From Bacillota bacterium (GTDB lineage Bacteria; Bacillota; Limnochordia; DTU087; JAAYGB01): a stretch of 64,000 bases of DNA. A program made the translations under genes and the position numbers. Under the pieces are notes generated by a model, which saw only the letters and a program-made list of their open reading frames with translations, ran no database searches and was not told where the DNA came from. The stretch is from NCBI GenBank assembly GCA_012727955.1, contig JAAYGB010000001.1, forward strand, positions 1 through 64,000, read 5' to 3'. Below are positions 1-7,720 of the stretch, in pieces; within the stretch, counting starts at the first letter, position 1; the number at the start of each line of letters is the position of its first letter.

Positions 1-345
1 GCGTTCCAGATGGCCTTTGGCGTCGGCTATGCGGAAGTATACGAGCCATCCCCGCAGGTACCGGTTCACCAATTCGATGCGCCGGCTCATGGCAATAGAC
101 CAGCGGCGGCTGGTTAGCTCCCTCAGCTTCGACTTAAGTCGCCGTAAGGCTTCTGTGGGCTAATCGCAACCGTACCTGTCCATTCGGTCTGCGGTAAAAG
201 CCAAAGCCGAGATACTCTCGTCTCCAGGCTCTGTCGCACTCTTGTCTCTGCTGACCTTGAGCTTCAGTTCCTCTTCGATGAATCTCTGGAGAGAGGCCAT
301 CACCCGAAGGCCTGCCCTTCGACTTATAGCCACTTACACTGCCGG
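1..345 (-). pseudogene. group II intron reverse transcriptase/maturase, C-terminal remnant
   Basis: Three minus-strand frames in succession give pieces of an LtrA-type intron protein: RAGLRVMASLQRFIEEELKL (about 270-330), WRREYLGFGFYRRPNGQVRL (about 165-225), then LRELTSRRWSIAM and NRYLRGWLVYFRIADAKGHL (about 1-125). The order matches the end of the RT thumb and the maturase domain X. At least two frameshifts separate the pieces and the palm with its YADD motif is missing upstream, so this is a dead relic. The sequence runs off the left edge, so the intron RNA domains that should follow cannot be seen. Confidence 0.8.
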
Positions 346-360
346 GCACACAAGTTCAAA

Positions 361-388
361 GGGGCGGGTCGCAAATGCGATCCGCCCC
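361..388 (-). terminator. terminator after sfsA
   Basis: GGGGCGG (361-367) pairs with CCGCCCC (382-388), with further pairing of the GTCGCA/TGCGAT interior. On the minus strand the stem is followed by a short T run. It sits 12 bases past the sfsA stop and separates that gene from the intron relic. Confidence 0.7.
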
Positions 389-399
389 TTTCATCTCAG

Positions 400-1149
400 T
401 TATATTTCTACCGGTACTTGTCCCGCCAAACGTATCTGAACCTCTTGCTGGCTTCTATCGGTGGTAACCTCATACCGATAGGCCAAGAACTGCACTCCGG
501 CAGCATGGGCCTCCTGCACTGCCCTGGCGAAATCCTCATCGCTGGCAGCATTGGGAGTAAATACCCTGCCGTCTCCCCGTTGAATGACAAACACAACGAC
601 TGCGTGAAGGCCATAGTCGAGAGCGGTGATGAGTTCCCGGATGTGACGCTCTCCCCTCTTGGTGGGGGCATCGGGAAACATGGCCACCCCATCCTCCACC
701 AAGGTCACAGACTTTACCTCAATTAAGTATTGGCGCTGACCGCTATAGCCGGCGAAGTCAAAGCGACTGGAGCCAAAGCCAACCTCCGGCCTCACCTGCT
801 CCATCCTCGGTAGTGGCGCCAATCTACCTTCAGTTAACCACTGTCCCATCAGCTTATTAGGCAAATGGGCATCAATGCTGACTATTGTTTCTCCGTGGCG
901 AACAAAGGCAGCGGTGTAGGCTGTCTTGCGGTTGGACGAAGGTCGATACAACAGACCGATGGGGGCCCCAGGCACCAGCAGCTCCTTCATCCGACCGGTA
1001 CTGGGAACATACACCGTTTCCGGCGTCTCTGACTCAATATAGACCTGGGCAGTAAACCGATTGAGCCGCCGCCGGAAGATTCCCCATTCTACCTCAACAC
1101 TATAGTCGGCATCTAATGCCTTCTCACTTCGCCTGCAATTGCTGGACAT
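400..1149 (-). CDS. sfsA: SfsA family DNA-binding protein / sugar fermentation stimulation protein
   Basis: About 249 residues, against 234 for E. coli SfsA. The family pattern is clear: RRLNRFTAQV near the start, STGRMKELL, RFDFAGYSGQRQYLIEVKSVTL in the middle (the D...E.K arrangement of the nuclease-like fold), FPDAPTKRGERHIREL, and GVQFLAYRYEV near the end. In E. coli the protein was linked to maltose metabolism and DNA binding; its biochemical role is unsettled. I chose the ATG at 1149, which has GGTGA just upstream; a longer frame runs to 1275 but lies wholly inside perR. The gene overlaps the 3' end of perR by 26 bases, so the two are probably co-transcribed. Confidence 0.85.
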   Translation of the reverse strand: MSSNCRRSEKALDADYSVEVEWGIFRRRLNRFTAQVYIESETPETVYVPSTGRMKELLVPGAPIGLLYRPSSNRKTAYTAAFVRHGETIVSIDAHLPNKLMGQWLTEGRLAPLPRMEQVRPEVGFGSSRFDFAGYSGQRQYLIEVKSVTLVEDGVAMFPDAPTKRGERHIRELITALDYGLHAVVVFVIQRGDGRVFTPNAASDEDFARAVQEAHAAGVQFLAYRYEVTTDRSQQEVQIRLAGQVPVEI

Positions 1150-1597
1150 CTTCACCGAGGCTATCTTCTTGCAGGCACATAGTCTTCCCATCCTGTTCTT
1201 CCGCGGTACAGTCATCACAATAGCCGTAGAACTCCATGCGATGTTCTCGGACATCAAATCCGGTGGCGTCGGCAACCAGCTTCTCGAGATCGTGAATAAC
1301 CGTCATGTTGACATCAAAGACCGATCCACAGATATTGCAAATAAAGTGATAATGCGGCTCTGGATTGCCGTCATAACGACTATAACTACTGCCATAGGAC
1401 AACTCCAAGACTTCCCCCATCTCCCGCAGACAGCGGAGATTGCGATATATTGTCCCCAGACTGACGTTGGGAAGCTCTTTGCGAACCTCCTGGTAGATCC
1501 AATCGGCAGTGGGATGACAGGTGGTTCCTCGTAGGACCCGGAGAATAAGTTCTCGCTGCTTGGTCCTCCGTACAAACCCAACTCTCTTCTTACCCAT
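1124..1597 (-). CDS. perR: PerR-type peroxide-sensing Fur family repressor
   Basis: 157 residues with an N-terminal winged helix and a C-terminal dimerisation/metal domain. Every ligand of Bacillus subtilis PerR is present at a constant offset of nine: H28, D76, H82, H84, D95 for the regulatory Fe/Mn site, and C87, C90, C127, C130 for structural zinc. D76 is the residue that separates PerR from Fur, which has Glu. H28 and H82 are the positions oxidised by peroxide in PerR. A tail of about 27 residues after CDDC is extra. Start chosen at ATG 1597 behind GGAGAAGG; a longer frame to 1633 lacks a ribosome site. It likely controls peroxide defence and metal homeostasis. Confidence 0.9.
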   Translation of the reverse strand: MGKKRVGFVRRTKQRELILRVLRGTTCHPTADWIYQEVRKELPNVSLGTIYRNLRCLREMGEVLELSYGSSYSRYDGNPEPHYHFICNICGSVFDVNMTVIHDLEKLVADATGFDVREHRMEFYGYCDDCTAEEQDGKTMCLQEDSLGEDVQQLQAK

Positions 1598-1653
1598 ATC
1601 CTTCTCCCCCGTGTTCCCAATAAGTAATAACAATTCCGATTAACACCGATATT

Positions 1654-1682
1654 AGTATATCACTGGCAAACCCGGTCCGCAA
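1654..1682 (-). promoter_or_regulatory. probable sigma-A promoter of perR-sfsA
   Basis: On the minus strand TTGCGG (1677-1682) and TATACT (1654-1659) are 17 bases apart, about 57 bases upstream of the perR start. AT-rich sequence with partial Per-box likeness lies between, but I do not see a clean operator. Confidence 0.55.
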
Positions 1683-1740
1683 GGGAAGAACCCTTGGAAT
1701 GCTGGGTATTCCTCGCAGGAATCTTTTTTGATTTTACCCC

Positions 1741-1769
1741 TTGTCAATCTAAACATCCTGTGATATTAT
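1741..1769 (+). promoter_or_regulatory. promoter of tRNA-Leu
   Basis: TTGTCA (1741-1746), a 17-base spacer, then TATTAT (1764-1769), ending 48 bases before the tRNA. It has typical sigma-A spacing. Confidence 0.65.
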
Positions 1770-1817
1770 ATAACTCGTCGGCGGAACACATGCTCAACGG
1801 CCGACAGAGACAAATAA

Positions 1818-1904
1818 GCCGAAGTGGTGGAATTGGCAGACACGCGGGACTCAAAATCCCGTCCTGGCAACAGGGTGTGGGTTCGACTCCCACCTTCGGC
1901 ACCA
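1818..1904 (+). tRNA. tRNA-Leu (anticodon CAA)
   Basis: The acceptor arms GCCGAAG and CTTCGGC (1894-1900) pair perfectly. Discriminator A and an encoded CCA follow. The anticodon stem CGGGA/TCCCG encloses loop CTCAAAA, giving anticodon CAA, which reads UUG. The long variable arm of class II tRNAs is present, as expected for leucine. The gene stands alone with its own promoter and terminator. Confidence 0.95.
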
Positions 1905-1917
1905 TAGGGAAAGATAG

Positions 1918-1938
1918 AACCCCATTACTGGGGTTTTT
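1918..1938 (+). terminator. terminator after tRNA-Leu
   Basis: CCCC, a six-base loop, GGGG and then five T, starting 14 bases after the tRNA CCA end. AA before the stem also pairs with the first two T. Confidence 0.85.
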
Positions 1939-2102
1939 CTTGTTTGTAGAGAGAGTTGATCAGCAGTTGTCCGTCACCCATATCTCGTAGACACGAGAAA
2001 GCCACTCCAGGGGGTGGCTGGTATATCATGGGGGTATCTTAGCTGTGTCCTGTAACCAGAAACTGCCTTCACTCTCCTTCTAAAGGCCAGTTCACCTTAC
2101 TT

Positions 2103-2669
2103 TCATGGACAGTCCTCGGACATGGGCCATATTCTTTCGACGCTAGTTCCTTTGTCTTCAATGGTCACCTCAAAGACATCTGGATTACTCAATGCTGCCC
2201 AGTTCTCAAATCCATAGACCTCATCAAATAATCTCAGCAACAAAACCAGTAGATTCCCGTGTGTTACTACCGCGATATTACTATCGGGATAGCCTAGGAT
2301 ATGGTCCAAGGCTGCCTTTCCTCGCATCATCGCCTCACTATTAGACTCACCGCCCGGGAGTCTAACATCAAAATCATCAAAGGACCTTCGAAGCTCACTA
2401 TACCAATCTTCCAGGACTACGCCCGCGAGTTTCCGTTCCGCCAAATCATCGTTCAGTTCAATGTCCAAGGATAATTTGGTGGCCAAGGGTCGAATTGATT
2501 CAACGGCTCTAGCAAATGGGCTTGACACGATCCTAGTTATCCCTTTGTCTAGCAAGAACTTTGCCAGCATATCAGCTTGAACCATCCCCTGCTTAGTGAG
2601 CAAGCTGTCAGGTTCCTGTCCCGTCGCCTGGCAGTGTCTAATTAGGTACAATTTCCTAATGAAACCCAT
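2103..2669 (-). CDS. histidine phosphatase (phosphoglycerate mutase-like) family protein
   Basis: 188 residues. The catalytic signature LIRHCQATG (R11, H12) carries Cys where most members have Gly. SSPFARAVES supplies the second conserved arginine, and VTHGNLLVLLL near the C-terminus the second histidine. These match the branch-1 histidine phosphatases that hydrolyse small phosphorylated molecules; the substrate cannot be read from sequence. Start set at ATG 2669, where the fold begins and GGTGG lies upstream; a longer frame overlaps dedA out of phase. It follows dedA on the same strand with a gap of about 90 bases. Confidence 0.8.
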   Translation of the reverse strand: MGFIRKLYLIRHCQATGQEPDSLLTKQGMVQADMLAKFLLDKGITRIVSSPFARAVESIRPLATKLSLDIELNDDLAERKLAGVVLEDWYSELRRSFDDFDVRLPGGESNSEAMMRGKAALDHILGYPDSNIAVVTHGNLLVLLLRLFDEVYGFENWAALSNPDVFEVTIEDKGTSVERIWPMSEDCP

Positions 2670-2761
2670 TTCTCGCCACCCAATGTGAAGTTCTATTGCA
2701 GCCCACCGCTCATCAGCGTTGAAAAACAGCCAAAGACAATAAGTAGGATGCCGCAGGCGCC

Positions 2762-3379
2762 CTATTTGCTCTGAAGGAAACGCTTCTTGATGAACATTGC
2801 AGCAACCACTAAAGCCAACACTACCAAGAGGGCTAAGGCAATCATCGAGTAGGTATCCACATAGCGAGCGATTGTCTCCCAGGCACTGCCTGCCGCTCTT
2901 CCCAACCAGACTAACACCGAATTCCAGACAAGGGTGCCGATGACCGTCAAGCTCAAGAAGGGGCCCATTGGCATTCTCGCCATTCCCGCGGGCAAGGAAA
3001 TTAAGCTGCGGACAATGGGGACACAGCGACACAGCAATACTGCCTTGTTTCCATGCCTACCAAACCATCGTTCCGCCATCCTGACATCCTCTGGGTCCAA
3101 GCGGAGCAGCTTGCCCAGGCGACTATTCAATAGCTGGGCCAGGCGCTCTGCATTGAGAATCCGCCCGATAAGATAGAGAATTATTGCCCCCGCCACTGAA
3201 CCGATGGTAGCCGCCAGGACCACGCCCCACACGCTCATGGCGGTATATGTAGTCAAGAATCCCCCAAAGGTAAGAATAATCTCCGATGGTATCGGCGGGA
3301 AAACGTTTTCGATGGTGATCAATAGGAAAATCCCAAAATAACCATATTGATTGATGATCTCCAAAATCAGGTCCTGCAT
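2762..3379 (-). CDS. DedA family membrane protein
   Basis: 205 residues with several membrane spans. Hallmarks are ENVFPPIPSEIIL near residue 25, GRILNAERL, an amphipathic stretch with WFGRHGNKAVLLCRCVPIVR, and the SLPAGMARM segment; the last span ends in basic KKRFLQSK. DedA/SNARE-associated proteins are linked to lipid carrier recycling (undecaprenyl phosphate or phospholipid flipping) and membrane potential maintenance. AAAGGAG sits just before the ATG. It is probably transcribed with the phosphatase gene downstream. Confidence 0.92.
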   Translation of the reverse strand: MQDLILEIINQYGYFGIFLLITIENVFPPIPSEIILTFGGFLTTYTAMSVWGVVLAATIGSVAGAIILYLIGRILNAERLAQLLNSRLGKLLRLDPEDVRMAERWFGRHGNKAVLLCRCVPIVRSLISLPAGMARMPMGPFLSLTVIGTLVWNSVLVWLGRAAGSAWETIARYVDTYSMIALALLVVLALVVAAMFIKKRFLQSK

Positions 3380-3435
3380 GATCTACTCCTTTACTCTAGC
3401 GACATGATTACACCCTATTGTTATGCTACCTAGAC

Positions 3436-3471
3436 CGAAAAAACGCCTCTGCAGTAATTGGGCAGGGCGTT
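3436..3471 (-). terminator. terminator after the pseudouridine synthase gene
   Basis: Minus-strand AACGCC...GGCGTT with an inner CTGC/GCAG helix, followed by a run of T. It lies a few bases after the stop at 3476. Confidence 0.8.
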
Positions 3472-3475
3472 TAGT

Positions 3476-4192
3476 TTAATCGAACACAAAGTTATTCCAG
3501 GGAAAGGTGGTCCTGTGGGGATAGCTGGTGAACACCCTTTGATCTCGCAAAGTGGGATGAATCAGACCGATTTGATGGGACCACAGGGCTAGTTGCTGAC
3601 CCACTTTGCTGAGGCTGCCTCCATAGCGCTGGTCTCCAAACAAAGGACACCCGATGGTCGCCAACTGCACCCTAATTTGATGGGGCCTGCCGGTATGTAG
3701 CTGGATTTTAACCAAACTCAATCCTTCCCTCCAGTCCAACACCTCATAGTCCAGAATCGCTTCCTTAGCCCCCTTGGTATCCTTCCCCACAGCTCGGACT
3801 GTATTGGTGCGTCGCTCCTTCACCAGGTAGTGCACCAAGCGGCCTTGGGGTTTAGGCCTGCCATGGACCACAGCTAAATAGGTCTTCATCAACTTCCCGG
3901 TGCGGATCTGTTCAGACAACCGTGCCGCCGCCTTGGAGGTCTTGGCAAAAACCATCACCCCACCCACCGGGCGGTCCAATCGATGCACCAGGCCTAGATA
4001 CACGTTACCTGGCTTTTGATACCGCTCCTTCAAATCCTGCTTCAGCAAGGTCAACAGATCGGGATCACCGGTTCTGTCTCCCTGGGACAAAAGATTAGGT
4101 GGCTTTTCCACCACCAACAAATGGTTATCCTCTGCTATGATTGGAATCTCGATTGTACCTTTCTCCTCTCCAGTTAGGTGATGAACCCCCAT
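3476..4192 (-). CDS. RluD/RluA family pseudouridine synthase
   Basis: 238 residues. The motif GLVHRLDRPVGGVMVFAKT holds the catalytic Asp of the HRLD signature. HTGRPHQIRVQLATIGCPLFGD and YGG follow in the usual order. No N-terminal S4 domain is present; the frame opens almost directly with IPIIAEDNHLLVVEKPP, like the short RluA-type enzymes in Bacillota. It would convert uridine to pseudouridine in rRNA or tRNA; the exact position is unknown. Transcribed alone between a 14-bp hairpin upstream and its terminator. Confidence 0.88.
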   Translation of the reverse strand: MGVHHLTGEEKGTIEIPIIAEDNHLLVVEKPPNLLSQGDRTGDPDLLTLLKQDLKERYQKPGNVYLGLVHRLDRPVGGVMVFAKTSKAAARLSEQIRTGKLMKTYLAVVHGRPKPQGRLVHYLVKERRTNTVRAVGKDTKGAKEAILDYEVLDWREGLSLVKIQLHTGRPHQIRVQLATIGCPLFGDQRYGGSLSKVGQQLALWSHQIGLIHPTLRDQRVFTSYPHRTTFPWNNFVFD

Positions 4193-4204
4193 TTCCCTGC
4201 CAAG

Positions 4205-4238
4205 GGCACTAAGGTTTCTGGTCGGAAACCTTAGTGCC
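4205..4238. other. perfect 14-bp inverted repeat between flavodoxin and pseudouridine synthase genes
   Basis: GGCACTAAGGTTTC (4205-4218) and its exact complement (4225-4238) enclose the loop TGGTCG. It is 55 bases past the flavodoxin gene and 13 before the start of the synthase gene. No T run follows on either strand, so it is an imperfect candidate for a terminator or an mRNA-stabilising stem. Confidence 0.7.
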
Positions 4239-4292
4239 TACAGAACTTGACAGAAGATCACCGGGTAGATGACACAATTTCTAACCCTATCC

Positions 4293-4826
4293 TCAATCCT
4301 TATTCCTCACCCAGTCAAGAATTGGCTGAAGCTGTTCCCTACTGGTCCAGTCGTGGCTGGATCCAATGGCTTCCATCAAGGCGCTTTCCCAGGGTTCATA
4401 GGCGGCAGGATCCTTCTTGGCAACCATTCTTTTCAAGAGGTTACACATTACCCGATCCTTCCAAGACATCGCCTCTTCATTCCATGCACCCCTGCAATAG
4501 AAAATCGGCAGATTGGCCATGGCACCTTTCAGGTTTCTATTCCTCAGCTGGGCCATTGCCTTCTTATCATAGGGGGAAGCGCCAACGGCAAATACTACGA
4601 TCCTCTTGTCTCGTAAGTGAGCATGATGCTTCTTTAGAAAACCAATCCCAGCAATTCCCGACGCGTATATTCCCCCACCAAGGATGATAACATCGTATTC
4701 TCTCACTTGCTCTCGGGTTGCCTGCTTAGTCTCTACTAGGCTGCATCCCAACGCCTCGGCCAGCCACTGGGCATACTTCTGAGTGGCTCCGTACTTCGAT
4801 TGATACAGTACCACTGCCTTACTCAT
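4293..4826 (-). CDS. flavodoxin-domain protein
   Basis: 177 residues beginning MSKAVVLYQSKYGATQKYAQW, the FMN phosphate-binding loop of flavodoxins, then DVIILGGGIYASGIAG and RIVVFAVGASP for the isoalloxazine loops. The length and the C-terminal extension resemble the protoporphyrinogen oxidase-like (HemG-type) or generic flavodoxin_5 proteins of anaerobes. Start placed at ATG 4826 with GGGAAGGA upstream; the longer frame to 5042 overlaps the AKR-like gene. Located 121 bases after that gene on the same strand, so electron exchange with its iron-sulfur tail is possible but inferred. Confidence 0.85.
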   Translation of the reverse strand: MSKAVVLYQSKYGATQKYAQWLAEALGCSLVETKQATREQVREYDVIILGGGIYASGIAGIGFLKKHHAHLRDKRIVVFAVGASPYDKKAMAQLRNRNLKGAMANLPIFYCRGAWNEEAMSWKDRVMCNLLKRMVAKKDPAAYEPWESALMEAIGSSHDWTSREQLQPILDWVRNKD

Positions 4827-4947
4827 CAATAATCCTTCCCTCTCAGCCCATGGTAGTATTTCCTCTGAATCGGCAACCCCGACAGAAGACCGCCCATCAG
4901 CCCGCTGTTGAGCGCTGGGAAACCCCTGTATCGGCAGCGGCTGGCCT

Positions 4948-6087
4948 TTAGCCAAGCAGCGCCGCTGCCTTTTCCATGTTTTCGATGATCGGAACTTCGA
5001 AGGGGCATCGGCTTTCACAGCTGCCGCAGGCTGTGCAAGCATCTGCGCCCTTTGCCAGACTGTGATAGTGCAGCCGGATGGTCTCCGGGACCCTTTGCTG
5101 ATCCAACAGGGCGATATCTAGGTACTTGTTCACCATAGCGATATCGATCTCTTCCGGACAGGGCTGGCAGTGGCTGCAGTATACGCACTTCCCGGTAAAG
5201 TTCCCCTCCAGTTCACTGAGGAAGGGAGTGAAGTCCTTGTCTGCTTCATCGGCCTTCAAATAGGTTAGTGCATCCTTGACCTCGCTGCCGGTCTGACACC
5301 CCAAAAGTACTGAAAACACAGCGGGTCTGCTCAGCGCATAGTGGACACACTGATTGACTGTCATTGGTCGGGAGAAGGGTGTGTGTTCAGGGGAAATCAA
5401 CTTCCCAGCCCCAAGGGTTTTCATCACACTGATTCCTACCCCAGTCTGCTCGCACAAGGCATAGAGTTCCGCTCTTTCGGGATCTAGGCTGCTCAGCTCA
5501 TAGCCTTCCCATCTCTTGTCCATTGCCTCGAAAACATCACTGCCTGTAGGGACCAAGTCAAAGGCCAAGTTGATGCTGAACATCATGACCTCCGCAAGCC
5601 CAGTTTCCACTACCTTCCTGGCGATATCCGGTTTGTGAGAGCTAAAGCCAATGTGATGAATGTCCCCCATTTCCTTTAACTTGAGGGCGTAATCGGCGAT
5701 GCCTCCGTCAAAGACCTTAGCAAAATCCTCCTCGGTATCGATGAAAAAGAGCATGCCAAAGTCGATGTACCCATAGAGGCGAAGGGCCTCTTCAAAGTAT
5801 TTCTTCACCGTTGGCAAATCCCGACTGATGTCATATTGCTGATTGATATCCGTTGATCCAATGGCGGCCTGGATGTATACATCCCTTCGTCGGTCTCCCA
5901 AGGCCTTGGCAATGTCTTCTCGTATTTCCCGGCCCGGCATGAAGATATCTAAATAGTTAACTCCGTGATCTAAGGCGGTGTGGATAGTCTCCCTCACCTG
6001 CTCATAGGGCTTTCTGTCCAGATGCTCGCAGCCAAGACCGATGATTCCCGCCTTCTTGCCGGTTTTTCCTATCGGACGATATTGCAT
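4948..6087 (-). CDS. aldo/keto reductase-like protein with C-terminal two-cluster ferredoxin domain
   Basis: 379 residues. Residues 1-290 follow the AKR barrel (RPIGKTGKKAGIIGLGCEHL; IHHIGFSSHKP; GISVMKTLGAGKL). The tail has two CP-ending cysteine motifs for [4Fe-4S] clusters: C301, C304, C307, C310 and C351, C354, C357, C361. The AKR active-site set is largely missing: after D47 the expected Tyr position is G52, the Lys strand reads VYIQAAIGS, and the His strand reads GMLFFIDTEED. Similar ferredoxin-tailed proteins occur widely in clostridia. It may be an electron-transfer or non-NADPH redox enzyme. AGGAGGGG precedes the ATG. Confidence 0.85.
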   Translation of the reverse strand: MQYRPIGKTGKKAGIIGLGCEHLDRKPYEQVRETIHTALDHGVNYLDIFMPGREIREDIAKALGDRRRDVYIQAAIGSTDINQQYDISRDLPTVKKYFEEALRLYGYIDFGMLFFIDTEEDFAKVFDGGIADYALKLKEMGDIHHIGFSSHKPDIARKVVETGLAEVMMFSINLAFDLVPTGSDVFEAMDKRWEGYELSSLDPERAELYALCEQTGVGISVMKTLGAGKLISPEHTPFSRPMTVNQCVHYALSRPAVFSVLLGCQTGSEVKDALTYLKADEADKDFTPFLSELEGNFTGKCVYCSHCQPCPEEIDIAMVNKYLDIALLDQQRVPETIRLHYHSLAKGADACTACGSCESRCPFEVPIIENMEKAAALLG

Positions 6088-6187
6088 GTTGATACTCCCC
6101 TCCTATGTTCCTCGCCACTGTTGTTCCTAACCAGAAGTGTCTTTCCTTCTATCTCTCTATCTCTTTGCCCTTTTCTAGATTTATCCT

Positions 6188-6283
6188 GGGGACAATGCAG
6201 TCCCCTGTGACCTTCATCATGGGAAGTGCATTTCCCTGTCTAACTATTTGTGAAGCCTTCGTTGCGTTTCCCATGTTAGACAG
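6188..6283 (-). promoter_or_regulatory. hairpin-rich leader upstream of the AKR-like gene
   Basis: This gap of about 345 bases (6088-6433) has no convincing gene. The part nearest the AKR-like gene holds three inverted repeats: CTGTCTAAC/GTTAGACAG (6236-6244 with 6275-6283), GGGAA/TTCCC (6221-6225 with 6232-6236) and GGGGAC/GTCCCC (6188-6193 with 6200-6205). They lie 100-200 bases upstream of the start codon, as in a structured 5' leader. No known riboswitch core was recognised. Confidence 0.45.
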
Positions 6284-6320
6284 CCTCTGGCTTGGTGAGG
6301 ATAGTGCCGACAAATGGAAA

Positions 6321-6382
6321 AAAGACCTCATATCCATGCTGGGTTTGGCAAAGCAACCCAGGGCTCAAGGATTGAGGTCTTT
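6321..6382 (-). terminator. terminator of the suf-thyA-folA operon
   Basis: AAAGACCTCA (6321-6330) pairs with TGAGGTCTTT (6373-6382) around an inner GGGTTTGGC/GCAACCC helix. The minus-strand RNA ends in a T run. It lies about 50 bases after the folA stop. Confidence 0.85.
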
Positions 6383-6433
6383 GATGGCATGGTTTAGCGT
6401 TGGCCGGAAGAATGCCTGTCAAAGGCACAGTTT

Positions 6434-6925
6434 CTATCTTCTTCTGGAAAGATCAATAAAGGTATAGGGTAATGGGTTTTTCCCATCGGCGGGATGGGCC
6501 ACCTTGGATTCCACTTCCCACTCACCATCATCTAGCTTTGGGAAAAAGGTGTCTGCCTCAAACTCTCCCTCCACCACCGTTAGGTAGATTTTGTCGGCGT
6601 AGGGAAGCAGCAGCCGGTAAATCTCCCCTCCCCCGATGACGAAGTTTTCCGACTGAGGATCCAGCTGCTCCCACAGCTCCTCCAGGGAATGCAGGACAGT
6701 AACTCGATCATCGTCTACCGGGTATCCCCTATTTCTCGTCAGGACCAGATGGTGCCGATGGGAAAGAATCCCAGGGAGGGACTCAAAGGTCTTTCTGCCC
6801 ATGATAATCTTGTGTCCGGTGGTAAGCCGGCGAAACCGCTGCAAATCTGCGGGCAGGTGCCACAACAACCGGTTGTCCTTGCCCAAAGCATTGCGCCTAT
6901 CCACGGCGGCAATCAGGGAAAGCAT
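6434..6925 (-). CDS. folA: dihydrofolate reductase
   Basis: 163 residues, the usual length. It opens [28 protein letters not shown], with the acidic active-site residue in the helix after WHLPAD. It continues with KIIMGRKTFESLPG (NADPH loop) and FVIGGGEIYRLLLPYADKIYLT. It regenerates tetrahydrofolate from the dihydrofolate made by ThyA. Its ATG overlaps the thyA stop as TAATG, so the pair is translationally coupled; GGAGG lies about 10 bases upstream. Last gene of the suf run. Confidence 0.96.
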   Translation of the reverse strand: MLSLIAAVDRRNALGKDNRLLWHLPADLQRFRRLTTGHKIIMGRKTFESLPGILSHRHHLVLTRNRGYPVDDDRVTVLHSLEELWEQLDPQSENFVIGGGEIYRLLLPYADKIYLTVVEGEFEADTFFPKLDDGEWEVESKVAHPADGKNPLPYTFIDLSRRR

Positions 6926-7716
6926 TAAATAGATACCTCCATCGGGATTTTACCCAAGTGCTGATAATCAACCAGCTGGATGTCGGAGACGTCAAATTCA
7001 TAGAAATCCGATACCTCCGGGTTGATCCATAGCTTCGGTGCGGGAAGGGCCTGCCCTGCTCGCTCCAGCTGCAGAGTAATACCGGACACCTGGTTTTCAT
7101 AGATATGGGCATTGTTAATTACATGGGTGAAGCGCCCCACCCTTAATCCCACCACCTGGGCAATGAGATGGACCAACACTGCGTACTGGGTGGTGTTGAA
7201 GGGTACTCCAAGGGGCCAGTCACCGCTGCGTTGGACCAGGAGACAATTGAGTCTCCCGTCGGTAACATCCCACAACGTCTCATAGGCACAGGGAGGCAAG
7301 GTCATCTCCGGCAGGTCTTCGATGTTCCAAAGAGTCACAATCATCCGCCGATCCTGGGGGTTGTTGACCAGAGTATCCAAGAGCTTGTCCAATTGCCGAT
7401 ACTTAGAGATTTGATATCCGTAACCCTTGCCAATGGTGTTGTTTTCATCGGTCCAATGATCCCAGATATGGATGTTGCGCTCATGGAGCCAGGTGACATC
7501 GCTAGACTGCTGCTGCCAAATCCACAGCATCTCTTGAACTGCGGTCTTGAAGGGGACATACTTTGTCGTTAGAATCGGAAATTCTTGCTCTAAGTCAAAT
7601 TGCATGATCTGATGGGGCAGCTTGTAGGTGGCTACTCCCGTTCGATTCTGATCATAATAGCCCCTGGTGAGGATATCCTTGGCGATCCTCAGGTATTGCT
7701 CATCGGCTAGACTCAT
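6925..7716 (-). CDS. thyA: thymidylate synthase
   Basis: 263 residues; converts dUMP to dTMP with methylene-tetrahydrofolate. The catalytic cysteine is C143 in [13 protein letters not shown]. The usual His after PC is replaced by Ala-Tyr, as in the ThyA of B. subtilis and phage phi3T, rather than the E. coli PCH form. [13 protein letters not shown] binds dUMP phosphate. [12 protein letters not shown] replaces the common GGDTHLY strand. Its ribosome site (GGAGGAG) lies in the sufU tail five bases away, so it is transcribed with suf. Confidence 0.95.
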   Translation of the reverse strand: MSLADEQYLRIAKDILTRGYYDQNRTGVATYKLPHQIMQFDLEQEFPILTTKYVPFKTAVQEMLWIWQQQSSDVTWLHERNIHIWDHWTDENNTIGKGYGYQISKYRQLDKLLDTLVNNPQDRRMIVTLWNIEDLPEMTLPPCAYETLWDVTDGRLNCLLVQRSGDWPLGVPFNTTQYAVLVHLIAQVVGLRVGRFTHVINNAHIYENQVSGITLQLERAGQALPAPKLWINPEVSDFYEFDVSDIQLVDYQHLGKIPMEVSI

Positions 7717-7720
7717 AGAA

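Noticed and set aside
4827-5042. Extended N-terminus of the flavodoxin-like protein
   Set aside because: It overlaps the iron-sulfur end of the AKR-like gene in another frame, while ATG 4826 with its ribosome site begins exactly at the flavodoxin fold.
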